Positions 53,582-64,000 of a stretch of DNA of 64,000 bases are shown here, piece by piece. The stretch comes from Grifola frondosa (taxonomy: Eukaryota; Basidiomycota; Agaricomycetes; Polyporales; Grifolaceae). Numbering within the stretch: the first letter of the stretch is position 1; each line of letters starts with the position of its first letter. The stretch is from NCBI GenBank assembly GCA_001683735.1, contig LUGG01000043.1:1-64000 (forward strand), read 5' to 3'. The notes beneath the pieces were generated by a model that searched no databases, was not told the origin of the DNA, and saw only the letters and a program-made list of their open reading frames with translations. Both the position numbers and the translations under genes were made by a program.

Positions 53582-56075
53582 AACATTATTCTTTGTTCAG
53601 CGGTTATGGTCCGAGCGGACGCTGGACGTGGTTGGAACTCCGTTGTTGCCATCCGCGCTCAGCATGCGGTTCTCATTACCCCCTTATGGTGTTGGTAGTT
53701 CCAGCTGGGACACCGTCACCAACAGCGAGGAGTTTCTGCAACTTCAAGTTGAACAGGAGCACTTCATCGCGCGCTTTCTGCCGTGCTTCAATCTCGTCCG
53801 ATGCCATTGCGAAAGAGCACGGCAACAGCTACATTGACGGCATTCAGCCTGTGTTCGATTCTCTGAATGCAGGGCATTTCGACTCCTCTTGGAACTGGGT
53901 CCGACAAGACACTCTCCTCATGTACTACGACATAATTTTCGGCCGCTTGACAACTGTCGACCGAGAAATAACTCTCGTTGCATCGCTATCATGAACCGCG
54001 CGGATCCTGAGTTAGTGACATATATGCAGTCCTAAATTGACCAATGCGGGTGAGAACTACAAGCTGGTGGAGTAGTTTGGGCAGCAACTCATCGATAACT
54101 GCCGGCGCGAAGTCCTGGATCAACCGCCCCTCTTAAAGACGGTGCGTTTTAATTAAAATATGATCAACTTTTAGTTCTTACCTTTTTTCAGTGACATTCC
54201 CGACCCTCCTCACACTGAGGTCACCGCGAAAGGCGATACGTCTACACAGAGATTGTTCGGAAGAACGTTCGCAAGGCCGAGGCGTACATCGAAAAGTAGC
54301 CAGCGGTGATACGATTACCGCTCCGACAAATATTCAAAAGGTTCAAGACAATGTCTGAAAGTTGTGGAACGTCGTGAAGTCACAGCTGGACATCAGCGAA
54401 GAGCAGAAGAATTGCATCGAAGCGTTATACGAAGGTGTCGTGCGGTCGCTTCGCAAACGACCGGAATCTTGTCCTCCTCCTGGAGCCCCTCGGCAACGCC
54501 GATCTTCATCTCAATTCCTGCGTCCTGAAGTATCCAGTATCACGTCCATTACAGTGGACAAAGTGCCTCTTCTTCATCTCAAGCGTAAAGTCGGTACGAA
54601 CCAGGAATACAGTAGCAACCTCACCGTGTATACCTCGACATCCTGCATGAGATCGCAACCTCTGGTACAACCTTCAAAGACAAGAATGCTCTTTTGACCG
54701 GCGTCGGCAAGGGCTCCATCGGAGTCGAGATCCTGAAGGGCCTCCTCTCTGAGGCGCGCACGTCGTGATCACCACTTCGCGCTATAGCCGGGCGACCGTC
54801 GAGTACTACCAGGGCATTTTTCAGCGGTTTGGTAGCAAAGGCTCCGCGCTCACCGTCGTGCCGTTCAATCAAGGTTCGAAGCAGGACGTGGAAGCTCTTG
54901 TCATTATATCTACTCCTTTCTTGGCCTCGACCTGGACTACATCTTGCCATTCGCTGCTGTACCGGAGAATGGTCGTGAGATCAACGGCTTGGACGACAAG
55001 TCCGAACTCGCGCACCGCATCATGCTGGTCAACCTCCTCCGCTTGCTAGAGCTGTGAAGATCAAGAAAGTGAGCCTCCATTTCGTAACTCGACCCACTCA
55101 GGTTATCCTCCCTTGTCTCCTAATCATGAACTGTTCGGCAATGATGGCTTCTTTCAGAGTCTAAGATTTTGCTGGAGACGCTGTTCAACCGATAGAACTC
55201 CGAAAGCTGGGGAGAATACCTTTGCCTTGCGGGAGCTGTTATTGGGTAATTATCCTGTTTTTCCCTCTTTTAACGCCCTTCTCATTCTTGTCATTTAGCT
55301 GCACTCGCGGGATTGGCCTGATGGACGCCGCGAACATGGTCGCCCATGACATTGAAATTGAAAGCCACGGTGTTCGCACCTTCTCGGCCAAGGAGATGGC
55401 ATTCAGGTGTCTGTCTCATCGGTGAGCAAAGGATCATCGTCAATACATATTTTATTGATGATATATGAAAGAACCTGAGCTATTCCGTGGTTACGACTCC
55501 AAGGTCTTCAACCAAGAATTGAACTCTTGCATGACCTCGAACCTTTCGAAGTCGCTGAAGTTCGGATTCAAGTACGAGCACGGTGACAAATGTGACATCT
55601 GGGCTGCTGAAGGCGGCCAGTAGTTCGTCAAGTTCAAGAAGGTTCTCGCGTCCTTGTTCTGAAGAGTTCAAGATTAATGAGTCGTTTCTGGGCAGATTCT
55701 ACGAGTTGGAGTTCGGCCGTTGTGGTATCCCGGCAGATATAATAGCTCAAACCGACAGGACGTCCGTGTGGTCCCTCACCTCCGCAGCGGAGGCTCTCAA
55801 TATGTTCGGTATTGTGGATCCTTGTGAGCTGTACTAATATGTATCCATCCGATGTTGGATCGAGTATTGGAGCAGTATGGCGGCATGGAGAGTCACCGCA
55901 GATGTTCGAGGATTGCAGGATAAGGAGGTCCAGAACGAAATTTGCAAGAGACGTGCGCCGTTTAATATTCTTGTGTTCGTTCCGTTGCAACCGACCACGT
56001 TCCAGATTTACCTTACAATTTAACTTGCTTCTGCTTTCTTCGAGTAGTCCATCAAAATTCCTGTGCGCCTGGTAG
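53582..56075 (+). pseudogene. fas2: FAS2 (fatty acid synthase alpha subunit) fragment, decayed
   Basis: FAS2 carries the ACP, ketoreductase (KR), ketosynthase (KS) and PPT domains of the fungal synthase. Readings in native order: [103 protein letters not shown], then the KR Rossmann part [70 protein letters not shown]-side blocks follow: FKYEHGDKCDIWAAEGGQ, GIPADIIAQTDRTSVW, SAAEALNMFGIVDPCELY, KEVQNEI and SIKIPV. It starts at an intron acceptor just after R2 and ends before the KS active-site Cys. Introns are retained; several frameshifts. Confidence 0.9.
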
Positions 56076-56767
56076 CATTTGTTGATTTAATCAGTTTGAC
56101 TTGGTCCTAACAACGAAGTATAAAGTGCAACTGTGCTCCAAAATTTAAATCACTCGCAACACGTTGCTGTACGGCAAGATAAGATGATGCTGGCGGGTAG
56201 TGTTTCGATGACTTCAGTGAAGAGGTTCGTACGAATTCGTCAGCATGAAAGTGACCATACTGACCTTTCGCACTCCGTACACAGATCCCGAAAATCATTC
56301 TCCATAGATTCTGGATGCACGAGACGCGTCGGCAATGCCTACTTCTGAATCTTTTCTCGCCGGGTACTGCGGGTCGCACACCCATGCGCTCGAGCGCGGC
56401 TCTGCACATATCTTGCATGATGCCTAATATGACTCCCCAGAAATGAGAGAAGTAACACTTATCTATCTCTAGATCCATATAAATTCTTCTATTTGTTGAA
56501 ATCTTCAGAAGTCTTCGCAGCCGCAGCGACGTAAGGTTGCTTTTGTGATTACTGGGGGTGCTTATTTGTATTAACACCATCTTACTGTTCTTTACGGTCG
56601 CACGCCAATGTTTATTCACTTATTTCTTATTTTATTGAGCAGTCTTCCGGTTCTCTTCAGTATCTTACGCTTCTTGAAATTTGGGCGCTAATAATCTTAT
56701 TACAGCTCTTGATATATTTACGATACTTTGACTGTTTAAAACAATTAGATAAGAGAAATAAGAGAAG
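56076..56767. other. P2 right subterminal region, no recognised gene
   Basis: Lies between the FAS2 fragment and the right terminus. A minus-strand frame of 170 codons (56,619 to 56,107) has no recognised family. The last 200 bp are AT-rich with short direct repeats. Confidence 0.45.
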
Positions 56768-56804
56768 TTTAAGACAGATAAGCCAAAACTGAGTTTTGCT
56801 GATG
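56768..56804 (-). repeat. P2 right terminal inverted repeat region
   Basis: TTTAAGACAGATAAG, then CCAAAACTGAGTTTTGCTGA and TG. Inverse of the left terminus; the last 14 bases are also those of P1 at 11,255-11,268. Confidence 0.75.
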
Positions 56805-56808
56805 CCCT

Positions 56809-56837
56809 GGGCCGCCGCGCGGCCCGCCTGCGGCGGG
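56809..56837. repeat. Two overlapping GC palindromes next to the P2 right end
   Basis: GGGCCGC-CGC-GCGGCCC (56,809-56,825) and CCCGCC-TGC-GGCGGG (56,823-56,837) are perfect short-loop hairpins that share three bases. They begin four bases outside the P2 right terminus. Confidence 0.7.
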
Positions 56838-57726
56838 CGAAACCCTTGGAATGACTAATTTGCCCAAGGGCCATCGAAAGGACAGGATCAAATATAAGCA
56901 CAACCTATTATGTGAATGACAATCCACGGGCTCCGATGTGTAATGTATCCATCGGCCTCCTTTTGCTGATGATATCCGCTTCGTGTGCGCTGATTGTAAG
57001 TGTTTCGTCTGCGGCAGGGACTTGCCCGCATATGCGCTCCAAACCATCTAGAGGCAAATATGGTCCTCTCCATACGATTAATAGCGCTCATTTCTGAACC
57101 ATGAGGGCTTGGACTATATAATACGGCCAGTCCCACTTGTTCATTCAGTTTCTCGCCGCTCTGACTACTTCTTTTCCCATCTCCACTTCTCTAGCATTCT
57201 CATACAGGTTCTAAGACAAGGAGACTTGATGTTTCTCCACCCGTTCTTGTGACGATCGCGCTGGTGCTTGTACCTGGCATTTTACGCGCTCCAGGCATTG
57301 CCGCTGGCGCTGAACTGACCGTAGGGAGATCCAGACTGAGGAGGCACTCGTTGCGACTATCACACTGCATGGATTGATAGTCACACGGGCTTCAGCATAT
57401 TTCCCGAGTCAAAGCAATTGTCTTGATCCGAGTACATTCCTGCGTTTAGTCTGTACTTAGAGACTTCAGTTCTGAGTACCGTTCGGGACACAAAATTGGT
57501 ACTCTCATCGACCCAGGTTCGTTGTGCGAGTCGTATATTTCAAATCAAACAAATCCTGAACATGTAACTATCCACCACGTCTTTCTCGAATCTGATTTTC
57601 AAAGAACTTTGCTTATCACATTCTACCTGCATCTGTCATGATCAGTACAAAAAATGCCTCAACAAGACTGGAACGTCAATAAAGCTGGATGCTGAGTAGA
57701 AATAAAACACATACCCACGCATCCGC
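56838..57726. other. Intergenic region, no recognised gene
   Basis: Only short frames. A TATATAATA near 57,115 could belong to an unrecognised short plus-strand transcript. Confidence 0.45.
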
Positions 57727-58205
57727 TCAAGGGCTGCGACAGTTGACAGACGAGATGACGTCGTTGAAATTGAGGACACGCAAGTCGGCGACGCCAGGGG
57801 TTCTCGAGCTCGATAGAGGATCCAGAGCAACTGTCATCGCTGAGAGGAATATTCAGACTGACGGATAGATAAAAATAACGGGAATGTGCTTACACGTAGG
57901 CGTCGCAGGTCACGTCGGGGTACGGGCTGATGCTAGAGATCTGGTCGTTGAAGTCGGAACCAAAAGTGACGCATTAGTTCTGGCCGGTCACCAAGGCGAG
58001 GCAGTTCCCCTCAAAGTTGATGGCGGTGCAGAAGTACACCTCCGGAGTGGCCTATAATCGAGCGAGGACACGCAGACCAGTGGTTAGTGGGTTGATATGA
58101 AAATAGGACAGATTAAGCAATAACCTGACGTGCAACTACGGCGCCGGTGACGGTAGCAGCTCCCATGACGGATGCAACAACGAAGGCGAGTAAGGTGGAG
58201 AACAT
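57727..58205 (-). pseudogene. Small secreted cysteine-containing protein, premature stop
   Basis: Start at 58,205: MFSTLLAFVVASVMGAATVT is a clear signal peptide, ending at GA-VVARQ. Exon 2 reads ATPEVYFCTAINFEGNCLAL, VTGQN, stop TAA, CVTFGSDFNDQISSISPYPD, VTCDAYV. After an intron (GTAAGC..GACAG) exon 3 reads ALDPLSSSRTPGVADLRVLN and FNDVISSVNCRSP to the stop at 57,727. All phases agree; the only defect is the TAA at about 57,974, where CAA (Gln) is the likely ancestor. Six Cys in the mature part would allow disulfides, as in small fungal secreted or effector-like proteins with repeated FND.ISS motifs. The family is not named with confidence. Confidence 0.6.
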
Positions 58206-58287
58206 GACTATTGACTTGAATATTCGGGAATAGAGAATGAAGACTGATCACGGTGAGGCCCTGCGAAATACAGTTAGGTTCGCTCAG

Positions 58288-58295
58288 CTTTTATA
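58288..58295 (-). promoter_or_regulatory. TATA box of the small secreted-protein gene
   Basis: TATAAAAG on the minus strand, 83 bp upstream of the start codon at 58,205. Confidence 0.55.
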
Positions 58296-59605
58296 GCAGA
58301 AAATATCAGCGTTTAGTATCATGCAGTGCAGAACACAGGGTATTGAATGCGGGACGCGTCGGTCCTGTTTCCTTGTGAGGATCACTCATTGTTGCACTGG
58401 GGCGGTAATCTCAGAGGAAACGATGGTCTGTTAGAGTAGCCACATGACAGTGAAATTCTGACAAACGACGTACCTGGGTAATCCTGAAGGAGTCCGAAAC
58501 GTAACGCTTGCAATTCAATAGACAGAGTTCATGTTTCCAGTGAGCCGCGTACTTGACAGTTTCACGAAGAACCGAACGCTGACCTACAATCATTAAGAAG
58601 ACGTTTGATCAAATACTCGAACTCAATTCTGTCACCGATAACCATGCTCGCAAGGCGCAGCACTAGCTAAAATAGCTAACATATCTTAGCATCATGATCA
58701 TAGTAGGCGGATGTGCTTCTCGACTGGACATTGCACGGCAGCACACCCGGGTGCTGTCATGAAAGCGCGCAAGGATCGTAGCATGTACATCGAGACCAAA
58801 GGGTACTTACTTGCCCAGACTTTCGGTAGAAGACTCCGGTCCGTGAAGTTTGCTCGCGCCTAGAGTTGACCGGCTCCAATGAAGAGGATAGCCGCGGAGG
58901 CCCCGTCCCGCACCCCGCGAAAGCTGTCTTTTGAGGATACATATATGCAAGTTCGACCAAATACCAGATGGCGATCACCGGTCGAATGAGTAATGGTTCT
59001 TTTGAACTGGCGTGCGACAACATGGATGGGTCTGCTCAATTAAGCGAGCGAAACCTCCACCAGTGGATATGCATGCCTGATTTGCTTGTAGTCGGGGTAA
59101 TTTTCCGATGTCAGTGTCTTCAAAGTTGTTCGATACCTGCTGATATACTTACAGGAACCATCATAGAGAAATCTACTTGTACACCGCATACATGTTTCAG
59201 ACTTTAGAAAGGGTGGTGCACAACGCTCGATCAGCTTGTGTCGGGGACTCGCGTTTGTCGCTGTTACAATGTTTGTCAGAAAATAACTAGTGTTCAGGTT
59301 CATTGCGCAATTGGGACGCTCCTGCCTATGAAGATTCCCCGATTGGATGGCCCTCAATATTGTCACATCCACACGACTTTGGGAACTGAACCTCATCTGA
59401 TGAAACCTTTTAGCCTGACGGTATATCTCGACATGAAGATCACATTACCGTCTGCTCAATATTGCCAAGGATCGACAGCGAGCCACATAATGAAGGGCAT
59501 TGGAGTAGAATCAACTGGTTCATACCTTTTGATAGGCTTTATATAACATTGCTATCGCAACCAATGATGCACAGAGAAAGGCATGCGGGAATATACAACA
59601 AACAT
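58296..59605. other. Region without a recognised gene
   Basis: Short frames only. The last few hundred bases (from about 59,220) resemble 61,400-61,700 weakly (for example GACAT-GAGAT-ACATT-CC and TTTGTCAGA-AATAACTA), so the arrestin tandem duplication probably extends into the 3' flank. Confidence 0.4.
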
Positions 59606-60976
59606 TCAATCCTTGTGATCTTGATGATCATCAAGGTCCCACCCAGCCACGTCCCAATATGCTCTGGAAGCAACAATTTAGTCTGACTATTCACGGAGTG
59701 GTGACCGGATACTCACGGCGGAAGGTCGAGAGTAGGCGGCGTGTCTGGGTGGAGGGCTCTATCGACCATCGATGCAACACCAGAACTGATGGTGATGGGC
59801 AAGTTGGCTCTCAGGCTATTCCCGATCCCTGGAAAGGGGACCTTCAGGTGCAAGTAATACTAAGGCAGCGTCATCAGACACTCTCGCACGAAAATTAAAT
59901 GAGAGGTTTACGTTGACGCAGAGTGTCTCCAGCTTGAACGTAGGAGGACATCGTAATGTCATCGTTGAGTGGAACTTCGTTTCCTGCACCCACGTACCCT
60001 TCCCATCGTCCCCCTTTGGAATCCATATCTTTTCGGCCATCTCTACAACGGCAGCATGATTTGGGACGCTCGTAAGTAGTTCAGCAACAATCTCTTCCGC
60101 ATCGGAGGAGACATTACGGGCAGTTAGCGATATCGTACGCCGAAGTTCGAGCTCGATTTCTGACGCGGTTTGAGGAATGGTAGGAAAGATAGGTTCTTCT
60201 GGGTGAGTATCCTTCAGCTTTGTCGGGGCTGTTATGCTCGTAACTTTGACAGTGAAGGGAATGGGAACGAATAATGGGAGCGTATCCATATGGGGAATCC
60301 AGAGCTGCAAAAAAAAGGTAAATCGATACCAAATTGCATATCGGAGCGTGGAATGCGCTCACTTCAGCTTTAACCGTGGAGTAATCTCCCCATATGCCTT
60401 TTCGTATCTTCTCCTCTTGATTCCTTCTCCCCCATTCGCCCCTCCACCCGGCATGCAATTCGAGTCGCAGCTCCGCACCTCTGGGATCAGGTTGCACTAC
60501 CGCCAGCGGGCGTTTAATAATCCTATCCAGGTGAAAGATGCCCCGGACGCCGATAACTTGGATCATGTAGCGCACGGAGGCGCTCTTCCCGAATCCTGTG
60601 AAGTCGAAGGAAGATGGACCACGTGCGGGAAGCTCAAACTTGAAGGGTAGACGTAGTACGTGCGTGTCCGGGGGCGGATAGACATGTCCTCTACTCCAAA
60701 GAGACTTGTTCTCGTGGACAACTTTGGTGGTCTCGATGAGGTATGATTCGCCTAATCGCGTCTGTCTGAAATGAGCAACACGTAAGTAAGGGTTGTTTGC
60801 CAAATGTAATAGCAAGGGACGCACGTGCGGATGGATCCACGGAGCTTGACGACGATCTCCTCGATTTCTTCCTCCTGTACGAGCGGGAAGTCTAGTACGA
60901 CTTCGCCCTCCACTGGATCACCTGCTACAAAGAGAGCTGGGGCAATTTCGAGAGTGATGGCCGACCTGTCGGGCAT
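59606..60976 (-). CDS. Arrestin-like protein 1, intact, 5 exons, 382 residues
   Basis: Arrestin-fold proteins in fungi act as adaptors, for example for ubiquitin-dependent turnover of membrane proteins. Exons: 60976-60825, 60765-60363, 60304-59912, 59859-59717, 59663-59606 (1149 nt, in frame). It begins MPDRSAITLEIAPALFVAGD, then PVEGEVVLDFPLVQEEEIEE and IVVKLRGSIRT, the typical arrestin N-domain strands. Then GHVYPPPDTHVLRLPFKFEL, SASVRYMIQVIGVRG and, in the C-domain, LFVPIPFTVKVTSIT, EIELELRRTISLTA, STMTLRCPPTFKLETLCVN and LHLKVPFPGIGNSLRANLPI. It ends AYWDVAGWDLDDHQDHKD. No PPxY motif is seen except PPAYW near the end. Confidence 0.85.
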
Positions 60977-61708
60977 GTTGAAGGTTGAAAAGCAGTACGG
61001 AAGCTGCGAAATAATGCTCTTTTATGCACTCAACGCGGTGTCGGTGCTGCAACGGTATGAACCTGTGTAAATGGCGGTGAAGTTAAGTAGCTTGTGCTAG
61101 AGCCACTCGCAGAAGCACCGGTTCGAGCAGGCTGCATGAGGCAGTGTAAAATGATCGTGATCATAATCAGCATTGGGATCTCCTCGGATTAGCGCTTGTA
61201 GTATGCCGAGACGAAGACTTTGTGTAAGTTCAGTGACACGACGAGATAATTGGTGGTGGGGCCGTCCCAAACTGAGATTATGCAGAGGTCTGGTGCCATC
61301 ATTAATGGTAATATAAGAGTGAAAGGGATTGCTTACGTTGGATATATCGCTGAAGATAGCGTTAATTAGGCGCGCATGTAAAGTCAAAATGTCTGTTAAT
61401 CTTGGGAACTCGCGTTCGCCTCCACTGCCACGTTTGTCAGATCATAACTAACTACCGGGCTGATCCCGCAATTCACTCGGACGTATGAAGAATCCTCACA
61501 CAGACGGTCCTCGATGGCATATCTACATGATCTCTGGAGCTAAAGCCCCGCCCGTCAGGAACTTGTGACCTGAGGATCTATGTTGACATTGAGATTGCAT
61601 TCCCTCGCCTACCGGTAGGCTTTGTACAGGGTTGATATCGCCGACCAGAATGGATAGAGTGTGCAAGAATATACAAGACATTCATGGTGATCTTTTTCTT
61701 TGTGGTTA

Positions 61709-63041
61709 TCAAGGTCTCACCCCCTCGTCCCAATATGCTCTGCAAAGCCATGATTAGTCTGATCAGTTACGAAGGGACCACCGGAAACTCACGGTGGAAG
61801 GTCGAGAGTGGGCGGTGTGACTAGGTTGGCGGCTATCTTGACCATCGATACAATGCCAGAACTGATGGTGATGGGTAGGTCAGCTCTCAAACTATTTCCT
61901 ATCCCCGAAAACGGGATCTTAAGGTGCAGATAATACTAACATGGTTTTGTCAGACCTCCTCATAAAGAATTCACACGAGGGGCTTACATTGATGCAGAGG
62001 TTCCCCAGCTTAAACGTCGGAGGACATCGTAGTGTCATGGTTGCATGAAACTCCATTTTCTGCACCCATGTGCCCTTCTCACCATCCTCTTCTGGAATCC
62101 ATATCTTCTCCGCCGTCTCTACAGCGACAGCATGTTTTGGGACATTCGAAAGTAGCTCAGCGACGGTCTCTTCCGCGTCAGAGCCATTGCCGGCCGTTAA
62201 GACTATTGTGCGCCGAAGCTTGAGCTCAATTCTGCAGATTGAGGAACGGTAGGAAAGATAGGTTTTTCGGGGTGAGTATCTTTCAGCTTCATCGGTGCGG
62301 TAATGCTCGTAACCTTGATAGTGAAGGGAATGGGAACAAACAGTGGGAGCGCATCCATATGGGGAATCCAGAGCTGCAAGAGAACGGCAAATCAATACCA
62401 AATTCTACATCGGAGAGTGGAACGCGATCACTTCAGCTTTAACCGTAGAGTAATCTCCCCATATGCCTTTGCGTACCCTCATCTCTTGCTTCTTTCTCCC
62501 CCACTCACCCCTCCATCCAGAATGCAGTTCGTGGCGCAGCTCCGCGCCTCTGGGATCGGGCGGCACTACCGAGAGCAGGCGTTGGATAATCCTATCGGAG
62601 TTGAAGACGCCCCGCACGCCGATAACCTGGATCGTGTAGCGCACTGAAGCGCTCTTCCCGGACCCTACAAAGTCGAAGGAAGGGGGGCCATGTGCGGGAA
62701 GATTAAATTCGAAGGACAGACGTAGTATATGCGTATCCGGTGGCGGATAGGCATGGCCTCCTAGTCCAAAGAGATAGATTCTCGTGGATAACGTCTGCAG
62801 ACTCGGTGGGGTGCGATTCATTCACCTCTGCATATCTAAAGTGAGTAGAATGTAAGAATCATTCCTTGGATGCAAATTCGAGGACACACATGCGGATGGA
62901 TCCACGGAGTTTGACGACGATCTCCTCGATTTCTTCCTCTTGCACGAGCGGAAAGTCTAGTACAACTTCGCCCTCCACTGGGCCCCCAGCTACGAAAAGA
63001 GCTGGGGTGATTTCGAGGGCAATGGCCGATCTTTCGGGCAT
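61709..63041 (-). pseudogene. Arrestin-like protein 2, tandem copy with frameshifts
   Basis: Same exon plan as copy 1: MPERSAIALEITPALFVAGG start at 63,041, exon 2 with GHAYPPPDTHILRLSFEFNL and RKGIWGDYSTVKAE, exon 3 with LFVPIPFTIKVTSITAPMKL and, in another phase, IELKLRRTIVLTAG and EKIWIPEEDGEKGTWVQ, last exon AYWDEGVRP to the stop at 61,709. One extra base near 62,762 (between HENLSLWT and the GGHAY block) and a 4-bp loss near 62,235 (between TVPQSA and IELKL) break the frame. About 2.07 kb downstream-to-upstream spacing shows a tandem duplication with copy 1. Confidence 0.75.
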
Positions 63042-64000
63042 GTTGAATGTCGGAAAACAACCTGCGAGTCAATGCTATCTTATGCACTCAGCACGATGCT
63101 GGCAGTGCAATGGCACGATCCTGTGCGAATGGTGATAAGCAGCTTGTGCTAGAGCTCCTTACAGAAGCATAGATCCATATAGCCTTTGCGAGGCAGTGTA
63201 AATGATCACAGCATAATGTTATCCGTGGATGGAATTAGGCGCTCTCGCCTTATCGAGGATGCAGGCTCAGCGATAAACGCATAATTACCGTACGTATGGA
63301 CCTTCTGAAACTGAGATAATTTGTGCTGTCAAGGAATGGTATGGCTAGCTATACCTTTCGCCTTCTTAATAGAATGGAAGGATGGGGTAATTTACCAGTT
63401 GCAAACGATTGTCCGGAAGGCGCATACGAGTGGATATCGTGGGGCGGCGATCGAATCTCCTGGTCATATCGCGTCAACTCCGCTCGCTGGGTACAAAACC
63501 TACAGGTGCCGCCATCAACGCTCGTTTCTTCCCTTCAATATCCGGACTTTATAGATGTGATTCAATATGTGGTGCGTGCTTGATATAATGAAACCAAAAC
63601 TCAAGAAACCGCCCGCTTCAGAAAGCACACTACCCGACTTCGCCTGATATCTGGTTGTCGAACAGATGATCGTCCTTAGCGTGAAGTACACTCTTTTTCA
63701 AGAGATCTACGTAGCACGGGGGATAGATTGATTGAAGGTACGATATTGCACATGCTCTAGCACTCTGTTTGAGGTGGGATCTGATAATTATTGCGTATGC
63801 AGATTGCTGGTAGGATGATACTCCCACTTGCGGTTTAAGTCATATTACGCAGGCATGTTTCACGGCGCATATGCACTTTCACTCGTGTGCCTGGCCCTTC
63901 CTTCCCACAAAAACATCTTCACAACAAGGTTTACTCTGTCCATTTTATAAATTTGTCCACCCAAATTTGACATCGGCGAAGTGAACTTTGGTATCTCGTA
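63042..64000. other. Right edge; one unrecognised open frame
   Basis: A plus-strand frame at 63,323-63,583 (86 codons; contains GAYEWISWGGDRISWSYRVN) looks protein-like but has no recognised family and may continue through introns. The last 150 bases include weak TTCACT/AAGTGAA motifs. Confidence 0.3.

Larger units (their letters stand above)
43251..56804 (+). mobile_element. P2: Plavaka-family DNA transposon with captured HECT E3 and FAS2 fragments
   Basis: 13.55 kb between inverted ends CATCAGCAAAACTC (43,251) and GAGTTTTGCTGATG (56,804). Just inside, GTCTTAAA on the left faces TTTAAGAC on the right. Contents: an AT-rich subterminal zone, a minus-strand accessory gene (46,299-44,090), a plus-strand transposase (46,547-50,334), a HECT E3 ligase fragment, the repeat tract shared with P1 and a FAS2 fragment. 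No matching target-site duplication is visible next to the ends, so old rearrangement is possible. The transposase has at least five frameshifts, so this copy is not autonomous. Compared with P1, the captured genes differ but sit in the same relative place and orientation. Confidence 0.75.

Overview
The window is eukaryotic and fungal. Genes are split by many short introns (mostly 45-60 nt, GT..AG), intergenic spaces are short, and several families are typical of Agaricomycetes (mushroom-forming Basidiomycota): DUF6699 proteins, metacaspases of the agaricomycete type, Plavaka and CACTA/EnSpm DNA transposons. There is no sign of bacterial operons, CRISPR arrays, rRNA or tRNA genes.

Layout. (1) 1-870: end of a minus-strand LTR retrotransposon. 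(2) About 1.4-11.27 kb, 'P1': the 3' part of a Plavaka-family DNA transposon. After the end of its transposase comes a repeat tract (2.48-3.84 kb) and then a patchwork of decayed, intron-bearing fragments of host housekeeping genes: PRP8 (splicing), a Wee1-type kinase, RPN7 (proteasome lid), an old-yellow-enzyme and a DUF1752/GATA-like protein. (3) 11.76-16.80 kb: a degenerate CACTA element with 31-bp termini, a Tnp2 transposase and a divergent accessory gene. (4) 18.44-18.66 kb: a 213-bp MITE whose termini match the Plavaka termini. (5) 19.5-42.0 kb, host genes: a Mup1-type permease pseudogene, metacaspase MC1 (-), a frameshifted BUB3 copy (-), DUF6699-1 (-), DUF6699-2 (+), metacaspase MC2 (+), a PD-(D/E)XK-like gene (+) and DUF6699-3 (+). 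DUF6699/metacaspase pairs lie as mirror images around about 30.7 kb. (6) 43.25-56.80 kb, 'P2': a second Plavaka element with both termini, a divergent accessory gene, a frameshifted transposase, a captured HECT E3 ligase (UFD4/TRIP12-like) fragment, the same repeat tract as P1 and a captured FAS2 (fatty acid synthase alpha) fragment. (7) 57.7-63.1 kb: a small secreted-protein gene with a premature stop, and a tandem pair of arrestin-like genes, one intact and one broken.

The most striking feature is that both Plavaka copies carry multi-exon pieces of unrelated host genes. All lie in the same orientation as the transposase, with several joints falling inside introns, and all sit between the transposase and the right terminus. 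This is gene-fragment capture and exon shuffling by a fungal TIR transposon family, with one fragment (RPN7) nested inside an intron of another (PRP8). Intact-looking genes are MC1, MC2, DUF6699-2, DUF6699-3, the PD-(D/E)XK-like gene and arrestin-like 1. Protein-family names come from recognition of conserved motifs, not from database searches.
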